Below are positions 55,929 to 63,142 of a DNA stretch of 64,000 bases, in pieces (position 1 is the first letter of the stretch; each line of letters starts with the position of its first letter). Source of the DNA: Dokdonia sp. Hel_I_53 (GTDB lineage: Bacteria; Bacteroidota; Bacteroidia; Flavobacteriales; Flavobacteriaceae); the NCBI RefSeq assembly GCF_007827465.1, contig NZ_VISL01000001.1, positions 1,569,001 to 1,633,000 of the forward strand. Reading direction: 5' to 3'. The position numbers were made by a program, and so were the translations under genes. The notes under the pieces were generated by a model. It saw only the letters and a program-made list of their open reading frames with translations, ran no database searches and was not told the origin of the DNA.

Positions 55929-56711
55929 ATGAACATCATACACAAAGGAGCCTCTATTTATTATACTGATGAAGGAAAGGGATTACCAGTGGTCCTTTTA
56001 CATGGTTTTTTAGAGAATAAAACTATGTGGGATAATTTCGTAGGACCTTTAACTCATAATTACCGGGTTATATGTATTGATTTACTAGGTCACGGCCAAT
56101 CTGAGTGCACTGGGTATATTCATACCATGGAAAATATGGCAGCCGCAGTTTATGCTGTTGTCTCTATACTGAAAATTTCCAAAATTCAGATTATAGGTCA
56201 CTCTATGGGTGGATATGTGGGAATCGCTTTCGCGAAAGCATTCCCAAAAATAACAGCAGGGTTGTGTCTATTAAATTCTACACCTAGACCAGATGATCTC
56301 GCACGTAAAAAGATACGCACTCGGGCAAATGAAATGGCAAAAACGCAATATGAGCAACTCATAAGAATGTCTTTCGTAAACTTATTTGACCCTGAATATA
56401 GAAAATTAAATAATGAAGATATTTCATTAGCTCTTGAGCAAGCACTTAAAACGCCAATACAAGGTTATATTGCAGCAAATGCTGGAATGTCGTTGCGACA
56501 AGATCATTCTGATTTCTGGAGAAAATCCACTATAAAAAAAGGTATCATAGTAGGAACTACAGATAGTATTATTCCTAGTGATATAGAAGAAGAACTTTTT
56601 TTATCCTATTGTGATTTCTTTAAAAATATTAGTGGCGGTCATATGTTACATATCTCTAATCCTGAGCAAGTATTAATCGCTCTTAAGGGTTTCCTAAACT
56701 ATTTATGCTAA
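55929..56711 (+). CDS. Alpha/beta hydrolase
   Basis: 260 residues. Nucleophile elbow GHSMGG (Ser about residue 93), oxyanion HGF, LLGHGQS, GTTDSIIP (Asp) and GGHMLHISNP (His), the complete alpha/beta-hydrolase triad. It resembles 3-oxoadipate enol-lactonase/MhpC-like esterases; the substrate is unknown. A palindrome copy encodes GIAFAKAFP directly after the nucleophile helix. Single gene. Confidence 0.9.
   Translation: MNIIHKGASIYYTDEGKGLPVVLLHGFLENKTMWDNFVGPLTHNYRVICIDLLGHGQSECTGYIHTMENMAAAVYAVVSILKISKIQIIGHSMGGYVGIAFAKAFPKITAGLCLLNSTPRPDDLARKKIRTRANEMAKTQYEQLIRMSFVNLFDPEYRKLNNEDISLALEQALKTPIQGYIAANAGMSLRQDHSDFWRKSTIKKGIIVGTTDSIIPSDIEEELFLSYCDFFKNISGGHMLHISNPEQVLIALKGFLNYLC
56226..56239. 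repeat. Palindrome GCTTTCGCGAAAGC
   Basis: Perfect 14-bp copy inside the hydrolase gene, read as AFAKA immediately after the nucleophile helix. Confidence 0.95.
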
Positions 56712-56879
56712 AGTTGTGCGGATTTAAACATCTATGCAATTTTATTATAAAATGCTACTAATAAAGTACTAAATAAAGTCATAATGGGTTTTTCAAATGT
56801 TAAATTTTGATGCTTTTTGTCGATTCATTTGTGTACTTCATAGATTTTACATTTATTTGTTACATATAATCCCCACAAT

Positions 56880-57134
56880 ATGAAAACAATAGACCTAAAT
56901 GCTGAAAAACCTACACGTAATGTACTAGTTGAAACTGCTTGCAAAATTTTTGGACACAAGTATCGTATTACAAAAAGATACGAGTCTAATATGAAAGAGT
57001 TTGAATGCGCAAACTGTAAAAAACAATATACGCTAGACGGTTTTGGACATTACACGCCACTTACTCCAAAACTCAGACACATCAACGAGGTGTATGAAAA
57101 TTTTTACACTCGCAAATTATCACGTACGTCTTAA
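56880..57134 (+). CDS. Small CxxC protein
   Basis: 84 residues. The sequence CKIFGHKYRITKRYESNMKEFECANCKKQYTLDGFG has a Cys, a His and a CxxC, a likely zinc-ribbon-like fold. No known family was recognised. It overlaps the 3' end of thiL by 4 bp, convergent. The upstream 168-bp gap is AT-rich and holds no recognised promoter. Confidence 0.75.
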   Translation: MKTIDLNAEKPTRNVLVETACKIFGHKYRITKRYESNMKEFECANCKKQYTLDGFGHYTPLTPKLRHINEVYENFYTRKLSRTS

Positions 57135-58183
57135 CCTTTTTTACTGAGGGCGTTCCATCCACGAGCAATAAGTTCTATTTTGGTATTTGCACGAGTAATT
57201 AAGTGAATACCTTCACTCTCTTGAGTCATATGACCTATAATTGAGAAGTTAGGATTGGCTTTAATTTTAGGAAAATCTTCTTGACTAATCGTGAAAAGCA
57301 ATTCATAGTCTTCACCTCCACTCAAAGCAATCGTAGTACTATCAAGTTCAAACTCCTCACAACTACTAATGACTTGAGGATCGAGCGGTATTTTATCTTC
57401 ATATACATTACATCCCACATTTGAGTTTTTACAAAGATGTAATACTTCTGACGAGAGACCGTCGCTCACATCAATCATTGAAGTAGGTTTTACCTCGAGT
57501 TCTTCTAAAATGGCTCGAACATCTTTTCTTGCTTCTGGCTTAAGCTGCCTTTCTATGAGGTATGTATAATTTTCTAAATCTGGCTGATTACTTGGGTTTA
57601 CTTTGAATACTGCTTTCTCCCTTTCAAGAATTTGTAATCCCATATAAGCGGCACCTAGATCACCTGTTACCACTAACAAATCACCTTCTTTTGCTGTTGA
57701 TCTTTGCGCAATTTTACCTTTCTCACAGTGGCCTATTGCAGTTACACTTATCACAAGACCTGTTTGAGAAGAAGTTGTATCTCCACCCACTAGGTCGATT
57801 TTATAATTCGTACAAGCAGTTTGAATACCTGCGTATAACTCCTCTAAAGCTTCTAAAGTAAATCTATTGGAAACTGCGATTGATACCGTTATTTGACTAG
57901 CTTGAGCATTCATGGCATATACATCAGAAAGATTGACCATAACCGCCTTATATCCTAAATGTTTTAGCGGCACATAACTCAAATCAAAATGTACTCCTTC
58001 AACAAGTAGGTCTGTGGTAACCAACACTTGTTCTTTGGGAAACTCAAGAATTGCAGCATCATCACCTACTCCTTTTACCGTTGTTTTTTGACCAACTTTA
58101 AAGTATTTTGTCAGATGATTTATGAGACCAAATTCTCCTAACTCTGATAATGATGTGTGCTCTTGATTTTTATCTTCTAACAT
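57131..58183 (-). CDS. thiL: Thiamine-monophosphate kinase
   Basis: 350 residues from ATG 58183 (MLEDKNQEHTSLSELGEFGLI); an ATG 18 bp upstream would add six residues. Phosphorylates thiamine phosphate to the diphosphate cofactor. Conserved motifs: GVGDDAAIL, TTDLLVEGVHF, VNLSDVYAM, GGDTTSS, VTGDLGAAYMGL, SMIDVSDGLSSEVLHL and LSGGEDYELLF. The cofactor produced serves Dxs, also encoded in this window, though unlinked. Tail-to-tail with the small CxxC gene. Confidence 0.94.
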   Translation of the reverse strand: MLEDKNQEHTSLSELGEFGLINHLTKYFKVGQKTTVKGVGDDAAILEFPKEQVLVTTDLLVEGVHFDLSYVPLKHLGYKAVMVNLSDVYAMNAQASQITVSIAVSNRFTLEALEELYAGIQTACTNYKIDLVGGDTTSSQTGLVISVTAIGHCEKGKIAQRSTAKEGDLLVVTGDLGAAYMGLQILEREKAVFKVNPSNQPDLENYTYLIERQLKPEARKDVRAILEELEVKPTSMIDVSDGLSSEVLHLCKNSNVGCNVYEDKIPLDPQVISSCEEFELDSTTIALSGGEDYELLFTISQEDFPKIKANPNFSIIGHMTQESEGIHLITRANTKIELIARGWNALSKKG

Positions 58184-58291
58184 AGCCACAAAGATACTCA
58201 ATATCGCTTTTTTAAACCTTAGAGTATAAATGACTTTGTAAAACTTTTTAAAGATTAAGAAAAAAGTAAGTTATGTTAGGTAAAGGCACCT

Positions 58292-58299
58292 TACATTTG
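58292..58299 (+). promoter_or_regulatory. -7 promoter box TACATTTG of the surface-protein operon
   Basis: Full match to TAnnTTTG, 26 bp before the first gene of the 58.3-64 kb operon. No perfect TTG at usual spacing. Confidence 0.6.
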
Positions 58300-58325
58300 T
58301 TTAGAACTACCTCATTACAAACCAA

Positions 58326-59753
58326 ATGAAAACTAAATCATCAATTACATTTTCTGTTATAATCGTACTATTACTTTCAATTAGTTATCCGCTATACTCC
58401 CAAATACCGTGTGAGAATGGTTTTGCTGGAGATTATCCATGTGATAGATATGGGTTGCAAGACCACCTCACAGAAAGCGATTTAGGGGCAAATTTTGTAA
58501 ATGATAGCTGGGGATGGACAGATGAAACTACCGGTAAAGAATATGCTTTGATCGGACTAAACAATGGAACCGCTTTCATTGACATTTCGGCACCTAACAA
58601 CGTTGTATTACTCGGAACGTTACCTACACACACTTCATCTAGCACTTGGAGAGATGTAAAAGTATTTGAAGATTTTGCCTTTATTGTAAGTGAAGCAAGT
58701 GGTCACGGAATGCAAGTATTTGATCTCAAAAGATTGAGAGACGTAAGTTCTCCGCCTGAAACTTTTATAGAAGACGCTCATTACAGTGGATTTGGTAATG
58801 CTCATAACATTGTTATTAATACAGAAAGTGCGTATGCATATGCTGTAGGTACATCAACTTTTAGTGGTGGCCCTCACTTTATTGATATTTCAGATCCTAT
58901 CAACCCAACCGCTGCCGGGGGGTATTCTAACAATAATTATAGTCATGATGCGCAAATTGTAACTTACAATGGTCCAGATACAGACTATATTGGTAGAGAA
59001 ATATTTATAGGAAGTAATGAAAATGTCGTTGCGATTGTAGATATCACGGATAAAGGAAATCCTATCGAAATTTCAACAATTTCATACCCTACCATTGGGT
59101 ACACTCATCAAGGCTGGTTTACAGAAGATCAACGATATTTTTTACTAGGTGATGAAACTGATGAAATAGGTTTTGGCTTCAATACAAGAACGCTCATTTT
59201 TGATTTTAATGATCTTGACAACCCATCGCTCTCATTTGAATATGAAGGACCTACACAAGCTATAGACCATAATGGCTATGTGGTAAATGATCTATTTTAT
59301 CTTGCAAACTACAGAGCAGGAATGCGGGTAATCGATATTTCTTCAATTTCTGATAATTCTATTACAGAGGTTGGATTTTTTGACACATATCCAGCTAGTA
59401 ACTCTGCAAGTTTTAATGGTGGACTATGGAATGTATATCCCTTTTTTGAGAGTGGGAATATTGTTTTGAGTGGTGGTGGTGGATTTTTTCTTATAGCCCT
59501 CAATGAAAATTTAGCAGTTGAGGAAAATCTAAAATCCAATACACATATCAGTATTTACCCCAACCCGGCAACAAATGAATTACAATTAAAATCAAATGAA
59601 CCTATCGGTGGGGTGGTCATCTATAATCTTCTTGGACAAGAAATGCTTAGTCAGCACTTGGGAGTATCGGGAAGAATAAATATTGAAAAATTAGCAAGAG
59701 GCATATATATAGTTAAAACTAGCAAAGGTTCACATCGCGTAATTCTACAATGA
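58326..59753 (+). CDS. Choice-of-anchor B family protein, T9SS-exported
   Basis: 475 residues. Signal peptide about 1-25 (ending YPLYSQ). Characteristic choice-of-anchor B sequence: LGANFVNDSWGWTDETTGKEYALIGLNNGTAFIDIS, THTSSSTWRDVKVFEDFAFIVSEASGHGMQVFDLKRLRDV, NYSHDAQIVTYNGPDTDY and HQGWFTEDQRYFLLGDE. It looks like a beta-propeller of LVIVD-type repeats with conserved histidines. The C-terminus is a T9SS type A sorting domain (ISIYPNPATNELQLKS, GIYIVKT). The function of the family is not established. It overlaps by 4 bp (ATGA) with a paralog, and starts the operon leading to MbnP and MbnH. Confidence 0.9.
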   Translation: MKTKSSITFSVIIVLLLSISYPLYSQIPCENGFAGDYPCDRYGLQDHLTESDLGANFVNDSWGWTDETTGKEYALIGLNNGTAFIDISAPNNVVLLGTLPTHTSSSTWRDVKVFEDFAFIVSEASGHGMQVFDLKRLRDVSSPPETFIEDAHYSGFGNAHNIVINTESAYAYAVGTSTFSGGPHFIDISDPINPTAAGGYSNNNYSHDAQIVTYNGPDTDYIGREIFIGSNENVVAIVDITDKGNPIEISTISYPTIGYTHQGWFTEDQRYFLLGDETDEIGFGFNTRTLIFDFNDLDNPSLSFEYEGPTQAIDHNGYVVNDLFYLANYRAGMRVIDISSISDNSITEVGFFDTYPASNSASFNGGLWNVYPFFESGNIVLSGGGGFFLIALNENLAVEENLKSNTHISIYPNPATNELQLKSNEPIGGVVIYNLLGQEMLSQHLGVSGRINIEKLARGIYIVKTSKGSHRVILQ

Positions 59754-60961
59754 AACTTAAATTAGTCATTTTCTTTTTAGGCATACTTACAATAGCATGT
59801 AGGGAGGACGATCTTGTAGAAGAAGATTTTGCAGTAAGCATTGAAGGGAGAGTAATTTGTCAAAATGGATTAGCAGGTAGTTATGCTTGTGATAATTATG
59901 ACATTATGAGTCGCATATCTAATGATACCCTAGGTGTCACTAGACTTAATGATCTCTGGGGATGGACAGATCCAAATACTCAAAAAGAATACGCACTATT
60001 GGGCACATATAATAGTACTATTTTTATTGATATTTCACTTGCAGAGTCGCCTAAAATAATTGGCTATTTACCTAGTAATAGTGACTCTTCAAACTGGAGA
60101 GATATTAAAGTATATGAAAACCATGCGTATATTGTAAGTGAAGCAGAAAATCATGGCATGCAAGTCTTTGACCTTACAAGACTTAGAAACCCTCAAGAAC
60201 AGCCCATGGTTTTTAATGAGGATGTTTTATATACTATATTCACTACGAGCCATAACTTAGTGATTAATAAACAGAGCGGTTATGCTTACGCGGTGGGTAG
60301 CGACACATTTAATGGTGGAGTCCATATCATTAATATTCAAAATCCACAACAATTAATATTTGAAGGAGGGTTTGATTTCATAGGCTACACTCACGATGCA
60401 CAGGCAATTACCTATAACGGTCCAGACTTAGATCATGTAGGGAAAGAATTATTATTGAGCAGCAATGAAGATTTTGTTACTATAACAGATGTCACAAATA
60501 AATCAAACCCTACACTCATCTCTCGAGTAGCTCAAGATAATGTGGGATATATACATCAAGGGTGGATAGATGAGAGCCATAGATATTTTTATGCCAATGA
60601 TGAATTAGATGAAGCTGAATTTGGCTTCAAGTCACGAACGTTAGTTTTTGATTTTACAGATCTTGATAATCCCGTATACAGGGGCCCTTACTTAGGTCCA
60701 ACACAAGCAATAGATCATAATTTATATACAAATGGTACAGAGCTTTTTTTGTCTAACTATACTAATGGCGTAAGAATTGTAGATATAACAGAATCAGATC
60801 CAGCACTTATGAGTGAAATTGGCTTCTTTGATACCTATCCCCAAAATGATGATACTATTTTTGACGGAGCTTGGAGTGTGTACCCTTATTTCGAAAGTGG
60901 AAACATTATTATTTCTGATATTTCTAACGGATTGTTTATTATACGTAAAACAGGAACTTAA
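59750..60961 (+). CDS. Choice-of-anchor B family lipoprotein
   Basis: 403 residues. Lipoprotein signal ending TIACRED (Cys17). The body is a paralog of the gene before it, with the same conserved blocks (RLNDLWGWTDPNTQKEYALLGTYNSTIFIDIS, SSNWRDIKVYENHAYIVSEAENHGMQVFDL, YTHDAQAITYNGPDLDH and YIHQGWIDESHRYFYANDELD) but no T9SS domain. So the two copies reach the surface by different routes. ATGA overlap upstream, 1 bp gap downstream. Function unknown. Confidence 0.88.
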   Translation: MKLKLVIFFLGILTIACREDDLVEEDFAVSIEGRVICQNGLAGSYACDNYDIMSRISNDTLGVTRLNDLWGWTDPNTQKEYALLGTYNSTIFIDISLAESPKIIGYLPSNSDSSNWRDIKVYENHAYIVSEAENHGMQVFDLTRLRNPQEQPMVFNEDVLYTIFTTSHNLVINKQSGYAYAVGSDTFNGGVHIINIQNPQQLIFEGGFDFIGYTHDAQAITYNGPDLDHVGKELLLSSNEDFVTITDVTNKSNPTLISRVAQDNVGYIHQGWIDESHRYFYANDELDEAEFGFKSRTLVFDFTDLDNPVYRGPYLGPTQAIDHNLYTNGTELFLSNYTNGVRIVDITESDPALMSEIGFFDTYPQNDDTIFDGAWSVYPYFESGNIIISDISNGLFIIRKTGT

Positions 60962-60962
60962 A

Positions 60963-62396
60963 ATGAAAACAGTGTGCTACTACATATGTGATTTTACGCT
61001 TTCGCGAAAGCGCATGTATCTCCCTATACTTTTTTTTATGTGCTTTGTAGCTTGCTCAAAAGAAAGTCCAAATTTAGATGATAATGATGGAGATGTGACT
61101 ACTGACGATGAGATGTCATCTGCAGGTTTAACTATTCTTTTTGCAAATGCCATTGGTGGTAGTCAGAATGACACCTTCAAAGCTGTAGTAGTTACCTCAG
61201 ATGGCGGATATGCTATGTTAGGTGATTCCCAAAGTATTGATGGAGTTATTTCTGATAATGACACGCAGATCAATAAATTATGGTTTGTAAAAACGGAGAG
61301 TAATGGAGAAGTGCAATTTTCAAAGACTTATGGAGGAAGTGAGGATAGTCGAGGAACTGACATAATAACTACTACTGACGGAGGGTATGCCATCTTAGGT
61401 TATAGCGAGAGTAGTGATGGAGACCTCACAGAAAATAACGGCTTTTATGATCAATGGATCGCAAAACTGGACGCTCAAGGCAATTTAATTTGGCAAAAAA
61501 GCTTTGGTTTTTCAGGATCAGATCAAGCAAATGCACTAATTCAAACTAAGGATGGAGGGTTTTTTACAACAGGGTTTCTTGATGTCTCTGCTTCTAATGG
61601 AGAGGGTAATGATGGACTTTTACCAAATAGAAAAAGCACACCATCTTCAAAAGGGATATTACATGGTGTAGGTGAATTTTGGGGTCATAAGCTCGATTCA
61701 AATGGTAATCTAGAATGGAGACGCTACTTTGGTGGGTCAGACAACGATCGTTCCTACGATGTGGTTCAGGCACCAGATGACGGTATACTTATGATAGGAA
61801 ATTCAGAAAGTAATGATTTTGACATCACAGCCTCTCAGGGTAGTTATGACTTCTGGGCAGTACGATTAGATGGTGATGGCAATCTCTTATGGCAAAAATC
61901 GCTGGGGGGTTCTCAAATTGATATAGGCTATGCAGTAACAACTACTACAGATGGGGCTTATATCATTGCTGGAGATACCAGAAGTGATGGTGGAGATGTG
62001 ACAAATTTACGAGGTAGTGCAGATGTCTGGCTCGTAAAGCTAAGTGACTCTGGAGAACTCTTATGGGAAAAAAGCTTTGGAGGTTCTAACTTTGATTCTG
62101 CCAGAGCGATAACAAAAATTCCAAAGGGATATGCCATTGCTGGAGCATCACGAAGTGTAGATGGGCAGGTATCAGAAAATAATGGGCAAAATGATTTCTG
62201 GATAGCCACCATTGATTTTTCTGGCAATCTTATGGATGAAATTACGTTAGGAGGTAACAATCAAGATTTTGGTTATGGAATTTCTGCTACCTCTCAAGGA
62301 GAAATAATTGTAGTAGGGGACACTTCAAGCACTTCTGGACCTCTCACCACAACAAATGGAGGTACAGATGGCGTACTTATAAAAATAACACAATGA
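60963..62396 (+). CDS. Repeat lipoprotein (beta-propeller-like, GG-S--D motif repeats)
   Basis: 477 residues from ATG 60963, 1 bp after the upstream stop; alternatively ATG 61014 (MYLPILFFMCFVACSKES) would give a standard short lipoprotein signal. With the first start, the palindrome at 60997 encodes TLSRKR just ahead of the hydrophobic core as a positive n-region. Lipobox FVAC. The body repeats GGSxxD...DGGY...G.S.S.DGD about seven times (IGGSQNDTFKAVVVTSDGGYAMLGDSQSIDG, YGGSEDSRGTDIITTTDGGYAILGYSESSDGDL, LGGSQIDIGYAVTTTTDGAYIIAGDTRSDGGDV). Such repeats form a propeller. Function unknown. Confidence 0.8.
   Translation: MKTVCYYICDFTLSRKRMYLPILFFMCFVACSKESPNLDDNDGDVTTDDEMSSAGLTILFANAIGGSQNDTFKAVVVTSDGGYAMLGDSQSIDGVISDNDTQINKLWFVKTESNGEVQFSKTYGGSEDSRGTDIITTTDGGYAILGYSESSDGDLTENNGFYDQWIAKLDAQGNLIWQKSFGFSGSDQANALIQTKDGGFFTTGFLDVSASNGEGNDGLLPNRKSTPSSKGILHGVGEFWGHKLDSNGNLEWRRYFGGSDNDRSYDVVQAPDDGILMIGNSESNDFDITASQGSYDFWAVRLDGDGNLLWQKSLGGSQIDIGYAVTTTTDGAYIIAGDTRSDGGDVTNLRGSADVWLVKLSDSGELLWEKSFGGSNFDSARAITKIPKGYAIAGASRSVDGQVSENNGQNDFWIATIDFSGNLMDEITLGGNNQDFGYGISATSQGEIIVVGDTSSTSGPLTTTNGGTDGVLIKITQ
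60997..61012. repeat. Palindrome CGCTTTCGCGAAAGCG
   Basis: Perfect 16-bp copy at the 5' end of the repeat lipoprotein gene, read as TLSRKR directly before a second possible ATG. Confidence 0.95.
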
Positions 62397-63142
62397 AAAA
62401 ATATCTATTCTACACGTTCTTCTTCACTACTCTAATAAGCTGTAATAGTGAGTCAGGTATGGACGAGCAAAATTTTGGGAGCCTTACCCTCAAATTTAAT
62501 AATAAGGTAGCTACAGAAGATCTCGTTTTGCTTACTCAAAGCTATAGTAATACTCACGGTGAGGTATATACAATTGATGAGTTAAAGTATATCATATCGA
62601 ACATATCTCTGCACCAAGACAATGGAAAAACATTTACTGTACCCGTAGAGGAAAGCTATTTTGTAATAGATGAATCAAACGAACTTTCAATTAATTTGAG
62701 AGATATCCCAGTAGGCTTGTATACAGAGGTAACTTTTGGATTTGGAATTGACCCTACTAGTTACCCTATAGAATCTGGAACTTTAAATTTTGTTCCCACA
62801 GCAGAAGAAGCTGGAATGTTGTGGACATGGTCTGCTGGCTATAAATTTCTAAAATTTGAAGGTAATTATTCTAGCGCCACAAATGCCACAGAAGTTTCCT
62901 CTTTTGTTTATCACGTAGGAAGCCATGGCGCCACATTAGATAATTATAAAGAAATTACACTCGCTTTTGTAAAATCTATCACACAAGATAGTACTGAAGA
63001 TCTTGCTATAAATTTTGATGTATCTAAAATTTTTGATAGCACCTACTCCTTATCACTCGCCGAAAAAGACGACATACAAGTAGATCCTGAAAACGCACCA
63101 AAAATTGCTGAAAATGTACGCACTGCCTTTAGCATAGAATAA
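62393..63142 (+). CDS. MbnP-type copper-binding lipoprotein
   Basis: 249 residues. Lipobox LISC (Cys17). Family signature: GSLTLKFNNKVATEDLVL, EVYTIDELKYIISNISLHQDNGK, YFVIDESNELSINLRDIPVGLYTEVTFGFGID, then MLWTWSAGYKFLKFEG (Trp144 and Trp146) and a conserved FVYHVGSHGA. In characterised MbnP proteins a Trp is oxidised to kynurenine by the MbnH peroxidase and forms part of a copper site; whether that Trp is 144, 146 or another residue here is not known from sequence alone. It lies directly before the MbnH-like gene, with the ATG/TAA overlap typical of coupled genes. Confidence 0.88.
   Translation: MKKYLFYTFFFTTLISCNSESGMDEQNFGSLTLKFNNKVATEDLVLLTQSYSNTHGEVYTIDELKYIISNISLHQDNGKTFTVPVEESYFVIDESNELSINLRDIPVGLYTEVTFGFGIDPTSYPIESGTLNFVPTAEEAGMLWTWSAGYKFLKFEGNYSSATNATEVSSFVYHVGSHGATLDNYKEITLAFVKSITQDSTEDLAINFDVSKIFDSTYSLSLAEKDDIQVDPENAPKIAENVRTAFSIE

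Noticed and set aside
60813..60962. Earlier start for the repeat lipoprotein
   Set aside because: It overlaps 150 bp of the preceding gene in another frame and would bury the lipoprotein signal.
7733..61012. The palindromes as intrinsic terminators
   Set aside because: They occur inside coding regions, have no T-run and no loop (fully self-complementary), and the true terminators in the window have other sequences.
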